Positions 36,959 through 45,740 are shown, numbered from the stretch's first letter. The stretch: 64,000 nt of DNA from an uncultured Lysobacteraceae bacterium (GCA_902825775.1 CADECF010000014.1:62001-126000), one strand, 5' to 3'. Made by a program: numbers and translations. Notes: generated by a model not told the origin, from the letters alone.

Positions 36959-38434
36959 TCAGCCGCGGCGTCCGTCGAAACGTCCGTCGAGCAGATCGTT
37001 GACCCAGCGGTCGATGACCTGGGACGACGCTTCGATGTGCACGTGCGGGCCGGTGGAATTGCCGGTCGAGCCCTGGTTGCCCAGATCCTGCCCGTACGTC
37101 ACGCGCTGCCCGGCGCGCACATCGATGCTCGACATGTGGAAGATGTAGACCAACTGGCCTTGTTCGCCGCGCAGCACCACCGCATTGCCGGCATTGCCCA
37201 TCGGCCCGGCGCTGACCACGGTGCCGGCGATCGGCGCCGGGATCGCCTGCTGCGTCTGCGACTGGCCGTTGTGATGCAGTACCACGTCGCGCACTTCCAG
37301 GCGCTGGCCTTCGCGGGTCTGCGTCTGGTAGTCGTGGTGCGCCTGCAGCTGATCCGGATTGGACACCGCGAACGCGGCGCGATCGCCGGTGCTGTAGACG
37401 GTATACGGCGAATAGCTGCGCACATCGCCGCTGGGCGGCTGCGGCGCGGGCTGGTCGGTACCGCCATTGTTGGTCGGCGGCGTCGAAGACCCGCCGCCCG
37501 GGATGCGTACGACTTGATTCGGATAGATCAGGTCGGGATTGGCGCGGTATTGCGGATTGGCCTGCAGCAAGGCCGGCAACGAAACGCCGTTGCGCTGCGC
37601 GATGCCCGACAAGGTATCGCCGCTCTGCACGCGCATGCTGCCGTCGCCGCCCCCGCCGCCCGGCAGATGCACCGTTTGGCCGGCGTAGATCAAATTAGGA
37701 TTGCGGATCTGCGGATTGGCCGCGATCAGCGCCGACAGCGATACCCCGTTTTCGCGCGCGATGCCCGACAGCGTATCGCCGCGATGCACGGTCACCGAAC
37801 CGTTGCGCGGCGTGGGCTGCGTGGGCGGCGCGTCGCCGTTGCCCGGCGGCGTGTCGGTCGGCGGCGGCGCCTCGCCGTTGATGCGGCCGCGCACGAAGGA
37901 CGTCGCTTCGCCCGCAGTGATGCGGCCGTCACGATTGGTGTCCAGCGGCGCATTGGCGCGATACGCGGCGCTGCCCTGGCTGAATAAAGTCGAATTCGGA
38001 TCCGGGCGCGGACTGCCGTACAGCACCGTGGTGTAGACGCCTTCCAGCGTATTCAGTTGGCCCGGATCGGAACGGTTGTTGAAATAGCGTTCGACATACT
38101 GCAGTTGGTCGACCGCGCTCATCCGCGCCAACGCATCGGTGCTGGTGCCCAGTTCGCGCGCCGTATTCGGCATGAACTGGATCAGCCCCGTGGCGCCGCT
38201 GCCGGCGTTGTTGCGCTGACCGGGGCTGAAACTGCCGCCGGTCTCGAAACTCATCACGGCGAGGATGTATTCCGGACGCGTACCCAAGCGCCCGGCCATC
38301 GCTTCGACTTCGGCGATGAATTCCGGCGTGACGTTGCGGTTGCCCTGCACGCCGTCGATGCGGTTGTAATCGAAGCCGCTGGGGCTGAGGTGATCGCCGG
38401 GGCGATTTTCGGATGAACCGACAGGCTGGACCAT
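36959..38434 (-). CDS. T3SS-associated peptidoglycan hydrolase: transglycosylase, two LysM, M23
   Basis: 491 residues. Residues ~30-190 form a lytic-transglycosylase-like domain (ILAVMSFETGGSFSP with the catalytic-type Glu, then GLIQFMPNTARELG); a D-x-N-x-D-G-x-I loop (LDTNRDGRITAGE) follows. Two LysM repeats (VHRGDTLSGIARENGVSL and VQSGDTLSGIAQRNGVSL) bind glycan. The C-terminus is M23/LytM-like with FHMSS, GSTGNSTGPHVHIEA. Together these could cut both glycan strands and peptide bridges. No Sec signal is visible, so export by the T3SS itself, as for HrpH-type hydrolases, is inferred. The first M23 metal ligand is not obvious, so peptidase activity is less sure. The ATG at 38434 follows GGAGAGAAGCC and CTAGGG box D is 76 bp upstream. 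Confidence 0.85.
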   Translation of the reverse strand: MVQPVGSSENRPGDHLSPSGFDYNRIDGVQGNRNVTPEFIAEVEAMAGRLGTRPEYILAVMSFETGGSFSPGQRNNAGSGATGLIQFMPNTARELGTSTDALARMSAVDQLQYVERYFNNRSDPGQLNTLEGVYTTVLYGSPRPDPNSTLFSQGSAAYRANAPLDTNRDGRITAGEATSFVRGRINGEAPPPTDTPPGNGDAPPTQPTPRNGSVTVHRGDTLSGIARENGVSLSALIAANPQIRNPNLIYAGQTVHLPGGGGGDGSMRVQSGDTLSGIAQRNGVSLPALLQANPQYRANPDLIYPNQVVRIPGGGSSTPPTNNGGTDQPAPQPPSGDVRSYSPYTVYSTGDRAAFAVSNPDQLQAHHDYQTQTREGQRLEVRDVVLHHNGQSQTQQAIPAPIAGTVVSAGPMGNAGNAVVLRGEQGQLVYIFHMSSIDVRAGQRVTYGQDLGNQGSTGNSTGPHVHIEASSQVIDRWVNDLLDGRFDGRRG

Positions 38435-38509
38435 GGCTTCTCTCCATGCGGCCGAATCGCGCATTTCGCGCGTACTTGTCGATTAAATGCCCTATTTTCC
38501 GGGGATGAC

Positions 38510-38527
38510 AGCTAGGAATGACCCTAG
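38510..38527 (-). promoter_or_regulatory. CTAGGG box D
   Basis: On the minus strand CTAGGGTCATTCCTAGCT, 76 bp upstream of the hydrolase start. A TTTAAT hexamer (38482-38487, minus strand) follows after 22 bp and matches TATAAT at five of six positions. Confidence 0.7.
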
Positions 38528-38541
38528 TGCGCCGGCTTGAT

Positions 38542-38638
38542 CGTGGCAGCGGCTTTTCGTGGGAGCGGCTTGAGCCGCGAGCTCTTCAAGATCGCGATCC
38601 CCATAAAAGCTCGCGGCTGAAGCCGCTCCCACAAAATC
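38542..38638. repeat. Palindromic repeat pair (GTGGGAGCGGCTTGAGCCGC family)
   Basis: Two inverted arms around a spacer, between box D and the 3' end of sctP, which is on the same strand; it separates the sct core operon from the hydrolase unit. Confidence 0.85.
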
Positions 38639-38651
38639 AAGGACAAGCCGC

Positions 38652-39362
38652 TCAGGCGTGGAAATGCGGATCGATACTCAAAGTACCCAGATTGCGCTCG
38701 GCGAAACGCCTTGCCAATTCCGGCGCGGCTTCGCGGATCGCATCGAAACTGCTGCGCGAACGCACGTCGGCGCGCAAGGTCCAGCCGTCGCTGGTGCGGC
38801 TCAGCAGTAGGTCGGTGCCGGGCAGCGTGGCATCGGCCATGCGCAGCAGCACCTGGCCCTCGCCGTCGCGGCCAGCGGCTTCGCCTACCGCGAGCTGGCG
38901 CACGTGACGTTCGATCAGTTCGGCCAAGGCTTGCGGATTCGCCGCCGGCGGCGGCGCCTGCGCGGGAACGGGTTGTTGCGCGCCTTCGCGCATCGCCAGT
39001 TGCGCCTGGAACAGCGCCGAGGCGTCGCCCGACTGCAGCGACGAGGCCGAGGTGCCGAGATCCTCGCCGCGGCGCCGCGCGCTTTCCTGCACGCTGTCGG
39101 ACATCACTTTCGCGCGTGCGGCACCGTCGCTGGCGGCTTGTCCCGCATTTTTCGCTTCGGCGGCGCGCGCCTGCGCATGCGCTTCGGCCTGGAGCCCTTG
39201 CCGTCCATACTCGCCGTCCCGCGCCTGATCCATCACGGCGCGGAATTGATCGACGCTTTCCGGATTCGCCGGCAGGCGCTGCTCGCCCGGCAGACGATCG
39301 GCCTGTTCGCGGATGCGCGCGGCGTCGATGTGTTCTGAAGACCGGTTGCGTTCGATGCTCAT
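38652..39362 (-). CDS. sctP: SctP-like needle-length regulator / substrate switch protein
   Basis: 236 residues. The N-terminal ~140 residues are polar, Ala/Gln-rich and low in order; the C-terminal ~90 (LIERHVRQLAVGEAAGRDGE onward, with VLLRMADATLPGTDLLLSR and a final helical SSFDAIREAAPELARRF) has the compact form of the substrate-specificity-switch domain of SctP/YscP/FliK. Sequence similarity within this family is weak, so the call leans on position: last gene of the sctV-to-sctO operon, after the SctO gene, as in other T3SS clusters. AAGGAGAGTCCG before the ATG at 39362 fixes the start. Confidence 0.65.
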   Translation of the reverse strand: MSIERNRSSEHIDAARIREQADRLPGEQRLPANPESVDQFRAVMDQARDGEYGRQGLQAEAHAQARAAEAKNAGQAASDGAARAKVMSDSVQESARRRGEDLGTSASSLQSGDASALFQAQLAMREGAQQPVPAQAPPPAANPQALAELIERHVRQLAVGEAAGRDGEGQVLLRMADATLPGTDLLLSRTSDGWTLRADVRSRSSFDAIREAAPELARRFAERNLGTLSIDPHFHA

Positions 39363-39382
39363 CGGACTCTCCTTGGGTTCGC

Positions 39383-39865
39383 TCAGGCCGGAGCCTGGTG
39401 CCGCGCCTGCAGCAGATCTTCGGTGGCGCGCTCTTCGTGGCGTGCAGCGAGCGCGAATTGCTCGCCGCGCCAAACATCGCGGCGTTTCTCCAGCGCGTCC
39501 TGGCGCGCCTTGGCGCGGAAGAACGCGGCGCGCGCTTCGCTCAGCGCGAATTCGGCTTCGCGCAGTTTTTCCTGCGCCTGGAACAGCCGCTGGCGCGCGG
39601 CTTCGGCTTGTTCGCCGAGCAGGTCGATATGCGCCTCGCGCTGCGCCAGCGCGCTGGGCCACGGCACGCCCGGCGCGGGCGGCTCGAGCAGGCGCTTGCG
39701 CTGCTCGCCGCGCTCGAATTCCAGCGCGATGATCTCGCCCTCGATCAGCAGGCACGCATCGCGGCAGGCCTGCACGGCGCGTTGCCGCTCGAGCACGAAC
39801 AGGCGCGCCGTCTCGGTGCGGTGTTCGCGCAGTTTGACCAGCGTGTGGAGGGGGTAGCGCTTCAT
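39383..39865 (-). CDS. sctO: SctO/YscO-like T3SS stalk protein
   Basis: 160 residues, almost one long coiled coil (LREHRTETARLFVLERQRAV; EAEFALSEARAAFFRAKARQDALEKRR), as in FliJ/YscO, the central stalk that connects the SctN ATPase ring to SctV in the cytoplasm. The N-terminus YPLHTLVKLREHR is family-like. The ATG overlaps the sctN stop (39862-39865), implying coupled translation. The next gene, sctP, lies 20 bp downstream. Confidence 0.8.
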   Translation of the reverse strand: MKRYPLHTLVKLREHRTETARLFVLERQRAVQACRDACLLIEGEIIALEFERGEQRKRLLEPPAPGVPWPSALAQREAHIDLLGEQAEAARQRLFQAQEKLREAEFALSEARAAFFRAKARQDALEKRRDVWRGEQFALAARHEERATEDLLQARHQAPA

Positions 39866-41229
39866 GCGAACAGCTTCCGCAGCGCTTCGGCGGATTGCGC
39901 GAACGGCACCAGCTCCTGCGCCGGCTGCTGCAACAGGCTGCGTACCGGGCCGATCTTTTCGATCGCCATGTCGGCGTCGGGGTCGGTGCCGCGCTTGTAT
40001 TCGCCCAGTTGCAGCAGCAGTTCGATGTCCTGGTATTTGGCCAGCACCTTGCGGATCTTGCCTGCGGCGCGCTGGTGCGCGACGTCGACGACGCGCGGCA
40101 TGGTGCGGCTGAGGCTGGTCAGCACATCGATGGCCGGATAGTGATAGGCGGCGGCGAGCTTGCGCGACAGGACGATGTGGCCGTCGAGGATCGAGCGCAC
40201 TTCTTCGACGATCGGATCGCCGCCGTCCTCGTCCTCGGCCAGCACCGTGTAGAAGGCGGTGATCGAGCCGCGCTCGTTGTTGCCGGCGCGTTCGAACAAT
40301 CGCGGCAGCGCGCTGAACACCGACGGCGGGTAACCGCGCCGCGCCGGCGGTTCGCCGACCGCCAGCCCGACATCGCGCAGCGCGCGCGCGAAACGCGTCA
40401 CCGAATCGAGCAGCAGCAGCACATTTTTACCGCGGTCGCGGAAATGTTCGGCGATCGCGGTGGCGACCCAGGCCGCGCGGCTGCGCTCCAATGCGGGACG
40501 GTCGGATGTAGCGACCACGATCACCGACCGCGCCAGGCCTTCGGCGCCCAGATTGTCGTGGATGAATTCGTTGACTTCGCGACCGCGCTCGCCGACCAGC
40601 GCGATCACGTTGACGTCGGCCTCGCCGCCGCGCGCCAGCATGCCCAGCAGCGTGCTCTTGCCGCCGCCGGCAACGGCGAAGATGCCGATGCGTTGGCCGA
40701 CGCCGGTGGTCATGGTCGCGTCGATCGCGCGCACGCCGGTGGAGAACGGCCGGTCGATGAGCTTGCGCGACAGCGGATTGGGCGAAGCGGCGTAGATCGG
40801 CGCATCGACCGTGGCGCCGAGCAGGCCCTTGCCGTCGATCGGTTCGCCATGCGCGTCGAGGATGCGGCCGAGCAGGCCGTCGCCGGCGCGCACGGCGGCC
40901 TGGCGGCCGGTGCCGATCACTTCGGTGGTGTGGGAAATGCCGTCGAGCGCGCCGAGCGGCGTCAGCAGCGTGTGCTGGCGCGATACGCCGACCACTTCCG
41001 CGGCGAGCGCGAAATCCGGATCGCCGGTGCCGCGCGGGTTGCGCAGTTCGCACAATTCGCCGATCGTCGCCTTGAGTCCGGTCGCTCGGATCAGCGTGCC
41101 GTAGGCCTCAGCGACGCGGCCGACGCGTTCGATGCCGTGGATCGCGCCGAGCGCGCCCAGCAGCGGATCGTCGGGCGCCGCTTTCGCGGCATCCAGATCC
41201 AAACCGCCGAGCGTCTGCGACATGGTCAT
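39862..41229 (-). CDS. sctN: T3SS ATPase SctN
   Basis: 455 residues; the F1-beta-like hexameric ATPase that strips chaperones and unfolds export substrates at the base of the T3SS. The P-loop is FAVAGGGKSTLLGML, Walker B is NVLLLLDSVTRFARALRDVG, and the signatures GERGREVNEFIHD and RGYPPSVFSALPRLFERAG are typical of SctN/FliI. The start ATG at 41229 overlaps the sctL stop by 4 bp (ATGA), and the stop overlaps sctO, so the genes are tightly coupled. Confidence 0.96.
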   Translation of the reverse strand: MTMSQTLGGLDLDAAKAAPDDPLLGALGAIHGIERVGRVAEAYGTLIRATGLKATIGELCELRNPRGTGDPDFALAAEVVGVSRQHTLLTPLGALDGISHTTEVIGTGRQAAVRAGDGLLGRILDAHGEPIDGKGLLGATVDAPIYAASPNPLSRKLIDRPFSTGVRAIDATMTTGVGQRIGIFAVAGGGKSTLLGMLARGGEADVNVIALVGERGREVNEFIHDNLGAEGLARSVIVVATSDRPALERSRAAWVATAIAEHFRDRGKNVLLLLDSVTRFARALRDVGLAVGEPPARRGYPPSVFSALPRLFERAGNNERGSITAFYTVLAEDEDGGDPIVEEVRSILDGHIVLSRKLAAAYHYPAIDVLTSLSRTMPRVVDVAHQRAAGKIRKVLAKYQDIELLLQLGEYKRGTDPDADMAIEKIGPVRSLLQQPAQELVPFAQSAEALRKLFA

Positions 41230-41918
41230 GAGGCCTTCGGCACCTGCGTGTTGGCGCCGGCCAGCGCGGCGCGGATCGCTTCGATCTGCTGCGCGATGCC
41301 GGCACGCACTTCGCCGGCTTCGGACACCACCACGCAGCTCAAAGCGTCCAGGCTTTCGTCGTCGACCAGCTCGATCACGCCGACCGCGGGATGCGCTTGG
41401 CGCACCGCGCCCAGGCCGGCCTGCACTTTGTCGCGGACCGCGGGATGCACGCGGATCAGCAGGAATTGTTCGGCCTGCGCGGCTTCGACCGCGCGCATCA
41501 CCAGCGGCGGCATCACCTCGCTGGGATCGAATCCCGGCGCGATCCGCGCGACGATCGCGCAAGCCAGCTCGGCGACGCGGCCGCCGGCCTCGCCGAGCAC
41601 GCGCGCGCGGCGTTCGTTGAGCGCGGCCAGCTGCACCGCCATCTGCTGCTGCGCCTTGGCGAAACCTTCGGCATAACCCGCCGCATGGCCCTGCTCGCGC
41701 GCCTGCGCGATGTCCGCCTCGGCGCGCTCGTACAACGCATTGACGCGGGCGAGCAATTGATCGAGCTCTTCCAGGCGCTGCCAATCCTGCGCCGGCACGA
41801 CCGACGCGGCCAGCGCGCGTTCGAATTGTTTGCGCTCGAATACCGCCACGGCGCCGCCGCGGCTGGCGGCCACGGGCTTTGTTGCGGCGGATTTCTTGGC
41901 GGCGGTTTCTGCAGACAT
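41226..41918 (-). CDS. sctL: SctL-like T3SS ATPase regulator/stator
   Basis: 230 residues. An N-terminal polar part is followed by a coiled coil (LDQLLARVNALYERAEADIA) with the AREQGHAAGYAEGFAKAQQQ glycine-repeat helix seen in FliH/YscL, and a C-terminal domain similar to FliH (IVARIAPGF, EQFLLIRVHPAVRDKV, VIELVDDESLDALSCVVVSE). It holds the SctN ATPase to the cytoplasmic sorting platform with SctQ and SctK. Stop overlaps the sctN start; sctK lies 25 bp upstream. Confidence 0.88.
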   Translation of the reverse strand: MSAETAAKKSAATKPVAASRGGAVAVFERKQFERALAASVVPAQDWQRLEELDQLLARVNALYERAEADIAQAREQGHAAGYAEGFAKAQQQMAVQLAALNERRARVLGEAGGRVAELACAIVARIAPGFDPSEVMPPLVMRAVEAAQAEQFLLIRVHPAVRDKVQAGLGAVRQAHPAVGVIELVDDESLDALSCVVVSEAGEVRAGIAQQIEAIRAALAGANTQVPKAS

Positions 41919-41943
41919 CGGGTTATCCGGTGCGTCGCTGCGC

Positions 41944-42555
41944 TCAATGCGCGTCGCGGCGTGATTTGTGGTGCGTATAGACGCGGAGGAAGGGCTTTTC
42001 GGGCAGATGCGCCGACTCGCGCGCGGCGTCGCTGGGCTGCAGCAGCCGCGCCCATTCGCCCAAGGCGCGCTCGTGGCCGCCGGCCCATTGATCCAGCTCG
42101 GCGCGGCCTTGGCGATCGAGCGATGCGTACAACGCATCGTCCGTCGCATCGGCGAGCGCTCGCTCGAGTTGCGCGCCCAAACGTTTGGCGACGGCCGGAT
42201 CCACGCGACCGTTCCAAACGGTGTTGTCCAAGGCCAGCAGATAACTGTTGCCGAGCGCTTGCTTGAGCCGGCGCACCGGTTCGCGCCGCACTTCGGCGCG
42301 GATCGCCGGCGCGTACGCCAGCGCGCCCAGATCGCGCGTCAACGCCGCCACGCCGATGCGCGGCCAGCGCACGACGATGTCGTACGGGCCCGCGCCCGGT
42401 ACCGGCGCCAGCAGCGTGGACGCCGCATCGGCGGCCAGCCAGCGCGCCAGCAATCGGCGGCCTAAGCGGCTGTCCTGCGCGCGCGACAGCAGCGCAGGCT
42501 CCAACCCGCCGTACCAGCTCGGATCGACTTCGGCCAGCAGCGCCTGCAAGGCCAT
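41944..42555 (-). CDS. sctK: SctK-like sorting-platform protein
   Basis: 203 residues between sctJ and sctL, exactly where OrgA/YscK genes sit in SPI-1 and Ysc systems. It has the helical character of SctK with ALLSRAQDSRLGRRLLARWL and the family-like LALDNTVWNGRVDP. SctK joins the sorting platform to the SctD ring. The family is divergent, so the call rests on position plus fold-like pattern. The start ATG is 7 bp from the sctJ stop. Hrp-type systems of Xanthomonas generally lack a classical SctK, which argues against a standard Hrp cluster. Confidence 0.78.
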   Translation of the reverse strand: MALQALLAEVDPSWYGGLEPALLSRAQDSRLGRRLLARWLAADAASTLLAPVPGAGPYDIVVRWPRIGVAALTRDLGALAYAPAIRAEVRREPVRRLKQALGNSYLLALDNTVWNGRVDPAVAKRLGAQLERALADATDDALYASLDRQGRAELDQWAGGHERALGEWARLLQPSDAARESAHLPEKPFLRVYTHHKSRRDAH

Positions 42556-42562
42556 CGGTCGC

Positions 42563-43357
42563 TCAGCCGTTCCAAACGCCGCGCGGTTGCGCCGCGGCCT
42601 GCGCCGCGGCGCGGCTGCGCAAGCGGCCGATCAACGCCAACAGCAATGCGATCAGCACGACGACGCCGATCGCGATGCCGATGCCCAGCGGCCCGATCGC
42701 GGACAACGCGGGCGTGATGCCGGTCTGGCGCGGTTTGACGTCCAGGCCGGTGGGCGCGGTCATCGGGATGAACTTGACCGTCACTTTGTTGACGTCGTCC
42801 AAGCCCTGCACGCCATCCTTGACCGTCACCTTGATCGCGGTTTCGGCATTGCTCAGATCGGCGCCGGGGCGCTCGAAAATCATCACCGAGGCCGAGGACA
42901 CCTTGCTGTCGCCGCCGAGCGGGTCGCGTTCGGGCAAGGCGATGTGCACGCGCGCATCCACGACGCCGGGGATCCGCGACAAGGTATGCGCGATCTCCTG
43001 CTCCAAGCTGCACTGGTAGCGCGCGCGTTCCTCGATCGCGGACGAGGCGAAGCCTTCCTTCTTGAACACTTCGCACATCGAGGCGTAACGCGCCCGCGGC
43101 AGGCCGCGGTCGTACAGCACCTGCATGGCTTGCGGGAACTCGTTGCGGCCGACCCGCACTTCCCAACCCTGCTTGCTGGGCGATGGCGCCTTGCTGGCCC
43201 CGATCCCGGCCGCCTGCAGCGCGGCGGTCACTTCGTTGGCCTGTTGTTCGTCCAAATCGCTGTACAGCGGCGCGCCGGTGCAACCGGCCAGCAACAAGCA
43301 GGCCAGCGCAGCCAGCATTCCCAGACGCAGCGATTTGAAGGCCATCGCCCTGTTCAT
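42563..43357 (-). CDS. sctJ: T3SS inner-ring lipoprotein SctJ
   Basis: 264 residues. Lipoprotein signal with lipobox LLAGC (Cys26), the YscJ/FliF ring-building domains (LYSDLDEQQANEVTAALQAAGI and VYDRGLPRARY-like region), IPGVVDARVHIALPERDPLG, and a C-terminal membrane helix (LGIGIAIGVVVLIALLLALIG). It forms the 24-mer inner-membrane ring with SctD. The ATG at 43357 has AGGAG six bases upstream; the ATG at 43363 would place that site directly at the start, so 43357 is chosen. Co-directional, 12 bp from sctI. Confidence 0.95.
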   Translation of the reverse strand: MNRAMAFKSLRLGMLAALACLLLAGCTGAPLYSDLDEQQANEVTAALQAAGIGASKAPSPSKQGWEVRVGRNEFPQAMQVLYDRGLPRARYASMCEVFKKEGFASSAIEERARYQCSLEQEIAHTLSRIPGVVDARVHIALPERDPLGGDSKVSSASVMIFERPGADLSNAETAIKVTVKDGVQGLDDVNKVTVKFIPMTAPTGLDVKPRQTGITPALSAIGPLGIGIAIGVVVLIALLLALIGRLRSRAAAQAAAQPRGVWNG

Positions 43358-43369
43358 GCGCATCTCCTG

Positions 43370-43783
43370 TTACGACTGCTGACGGAACAATTGCTGGATG
43401 CCGTCGGAAGTACGGTTGGCCACGTTCGACGTCAGCTCGGCCTGGAACAGGAACTGATGGCAGCGCATGGTCATCTGCATCATTTCGCCGGGCGTCAGGT
43501 CGGCGCTGTTGGCGTTCATGGTCTGCGACATCGCATTGATGTTCTCGGCGCCGCCGTTGAGGTGTTCCAGCGCGGCCAGCACGGCCCGCGTACCCTCGGA
43601 AGGCGGCGCTGCCACGCTCGGATTCACCTGTTGCGGCGCCGATGCTTGCGGCGCACCGCCGGTGCGTTCCAGCGCCGCGGCGAATTCGCGCACGTCGAAC
43701 GCAGAGGCCTGCGGCGACTGCGCCGAACTGGCGGGCGAGGTTTGCGCGGCGTCCATCGCGGCGACTTGTATGGCTTCGATCAT
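43370..43783 (-). CDS. sctI: T3SS inner rod protein SctI
   Basis: 137 residues. The C-terminal ~45 residues (LTPGEMMQMTMRCHQFLFQA then ELTSNVANRTSDGIQQLFRQ) carry the amphipathic helix typical of SctI/PrgJ/YscI, the inner rod; the N-terminal half is Ala/Gln-rich and poorly conserved in the family. No signal peptide, as expected for a subunit exported by the T3SS. AAGGAGATCGAC precedes the ATG. It lies between the needle-like gene and sctJ, the SPI-1 order (prgI, prgJ, prgK). Confidence 0.88.
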   Translation of the reverse strand: MIEAIQVAAMDAAQTSPASSAQSPQASAFDVREFAAALERTGGAPQASAPQQVNPSVAAPPSEGTRAVLAALEHLNGGAENINAMSQTMNANSADLTPGEMMQMTMRCHQFLFQAELTSNVANRTSDGIQQLFRQQS

Positions 43784-43867
43784 GTCGATCTCCTTGCGTC
43801 TTGTGGCTCGATGCTGCGATTCGTCGTCGCCGGGCGAGGCCCGGCTCGACGATCCGTCAGCCCGCTG

Positions 43868-44200
43868 TTACTGGCGCTTGCCCAGCGTTTCCAGCGCCTG
43901 GCCGACCGCGTTCTGCGAAGTCGCGGCGTTGTTGGACATGAACTGCATGCGCAGGCTTTCCGAAGTCAGCTGGATCATGACCGACGGCTGGTCCTGGCCG
44001 CCGCTGACCATGTCGGACAGCTGGGTGATGCGCGAGGCCTGGTTGTCCAGGGTCTGGCCCCAGGCGCGCGACATGGCTTCGTACCAGCTGCTGGCGCTGC
44101 CGCCCGACACGCTTCCGCGGCTGCCGCCGGCCACGCCGACGGCGTTGGTGCCGGTGATGTAGGTGTTCAGCAGATGGCCGTTGATGTTGGTGTTGCTCAT
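43868..44200 (-). CDS. Candidate T3SS needle protein (SctF-like)
   Basis: 110 residues, no signal peptide or Cys. A helix (SSWYEAMSRAWGQTLDNQ) is followed by a Pro-Ser turn (QDQPSVMIQLTSESL) and a C-terminal helix ending ALETLGKRQ, the helix-turn-helix plan of needle subunits; it is ~25 residues longer than usual at a Gly/Ser-rich N-terminus. Its place directly before sctI and after sctD matches prgI/yscF. It also resembles the 116-residue protein encoded at 33105. AAAGGAG precedes the ATG. It could instead be a small secreted protein, so no symbol is assigned. Confidence 0.65.
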   Translation of the reverse strand: MSNTNINGHLLNTYITGTNAVGVAGGSRGSVSGGSASSWYEAMSRAWGQTLDNQASRITQLSDMVSGGQDQPSVMIQLTSESLRMQFMSNNAATSQNAVGQALETLGKRQ

Positions 44201-44319
44201 GGTGTTTCTCCTTTAAGTGAGCGCGGCTGGTCGCCGCCGAACTACCGTGAACCCTTGGATCTTTACAACGCTTGCAAACTTCCGGTATTGCAAAAAATCT
44301 TTCCGCTCGGCGCGCGCCG

Positions 44320-45729
44320 TCACATCCGCTGCGCCGGTGCGGGTTTTGCTTTTGCGACCGTCTGCGGCTGCGGTGCAGCGGTAGGACGGGCGGGTGCCGC
44401 CACAGGCGCGGCCGTCGCGGCCGGTGCCGTCTTGGCCGCCGATGCCGTCGCGGCTTGCGGCGCAGGCGCCGTCTTGGCGTCGACACCGACCGCGACCGTC
44501 GTCGCCTCGATGCCCGGCGGCGGCGTGGGCGGCGCCAGTTGCACGCGTTGCAGCTTGCCTTCGGTATCGAGCGCGGTCGCGCCTTCGCTGGTGATGCCGA
44601 TCAGGGTGGAGCCGTCGGGCAATTTATCGCCCATGACGAACTTGCTGCCGTCCGAACCGAGCACGTGCGGCTCCTTGCCGCGTACGATCGACACCAGACC
44701 CACGGTTTCCTTGGGCGCGGCGGTCTTCTGTTGCGCGACGAGCTGCGCGTTCGGCTGGAACGGATCGATCGGTTCGTAGTTGCGCGGGATGATGCGCCGC
44801 ACGCCGACCACTTCGATCATGGCGCGGGATTTCACCGCCCGTTCCAGCGCGCCGCCGTCTTCGAAATTGCCGCTGACTTCGACATCGCCCTTGCCCAGAT
44901 AGCGGGTGCGGGTGGCGAAGCCCTGCGCGCGCAGGATATCGCGCACATCGTTGGCGATGTCCTCGCCGGTGCGCAGGTCCAGGCTGGCGCTGACGTTCTG
45001 GTCGCTCAAGCGCTGGCGGATGCGGTCGCGGGTGGCGGCGTCCTTCACCGTGCCCGACAGCACCGGAATGCCGTTGTTGTCGACGCTGGCGCGGCCATCG
45101 ACGATGCCGAATTCGGGAATCAGCTGGGACAGCGAGTCGCTGGCCTGCGGCGCGCTGTCGTGCTTGGGCACGACCGCCGCCAGGATCGCCACCGACATCA
45201 GCGACAACACCGCGAACGCGGCCACCGCCGGCAAACGTTTCATATACGGCGCCGGCGCGGGCGCGGGACGCGTGCCGTCGAACGCCGGCAATAGCGACGA
45301 CCACGCCGGATCGTCCACGGCACCGACCGCCAACGCGGCCTGGCCGAGTTCGATGCGCTGCAGCGACACCAATTCCACCGGATCGCCCGGATGCAGCGGC
45401 TGTCCGCCGATGCGCAGCGGGGCGTCCAGCGCGCGCACCGAGAACGTGCCGCCGAGCAGGCCGATCAGCGCGTGATGCGGCGCCACGCCATGATCGGACA
45501 GGACGATGTCGCAATCCTCGCCGCTGCCGACCAGGATCATTTCTTTCTCCGCCAGCGGACGGCTCGCGCCGATATGCAGGCCGGACAGGATGCGCAGCGC
45601 ATGGCCGCCGGATTCGGCGCTCGTCCCGGTCGGCGCGGCGGCCACGGCTTCGGCCGCGTCCTGGCGCTTGGATCGCGACGACTTCTTGGCGGAGGATTTG
45701 GGGGACTTGTCGGAAGGGCTCTGGGTCAT
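44320..45729 (-). CDS. sctD: T3SS inner-membrane ring protein SctD
   Basis: 469 residues. An N-terminal Lys/Ser-rich tail, a cytoplasmic FHA-like domain (about 45-140; LRILSGLHIGASRPL, ILVGSGEDCDIVLSD), one membrane helix (about 165-187, VAAFAVLSLMSVAILAAVV), and periplasmic domains with BON-like segments (VDGRASVDNNGIPVLSGTVKD; VEVSGNFEDGGALERAVKS). The last ~80 residues are an Ala/Pro-rich tail not typical of the family. With SctJ it forms the inner-membrane ring. Its ribosome site TGAGGTAA spans the stop of sctV, so translation is coupled. Confidence 0.93.
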   Translation of the reverse strand: MTQSPSDKSPKSSAKKSSRSKRQDAAEAVAAAPTGTSAESGGHALRILSGLHIGASRPLAEKEMILVGSGEDCDIVLSDHGVAPHHALIGLLGGTFSVRALDAPLRIGGQPLHPGDPVELVSLQRIELGQAALAVGAVDDPAWSSLLPAFDGTRPAPAPAPYMKRLPAVAAFAVLSLMSVAILAAVVPKHDSAPQASDSLSQLIPEFGIVDGRASVDNNGIPVLSGTVKDAATRDRIRQRLSDQNVSASLDLRTGEDIANDVRDILRAQGFATRTRYLGKGDVEVSGNFEDGGALERAVKSRAMIEVVGVRRIIPRNYEPIDPFQPNAQLVAQQKTAAPKETVGLVSIVRGKEPHVLGSDGSKFVMGDKLPDGSTLIGITSEGATALDTEGKLQRVQLAPPTPPPGIEATTVAVGVDAKTAPAPQAATASAAKTAPAATAAPVAAPARPTAAPQPQTVAKAKPAPAQRM

Positions 45730-45740
45730 GGGGGGTTACC

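Noticed and set aside
42248-44779. 843-residue plus-strand frame across sctJ, sctI and neighbours
   Set aside because: It runs antisense through several well-supported sct genes and has biased composition with no domains.
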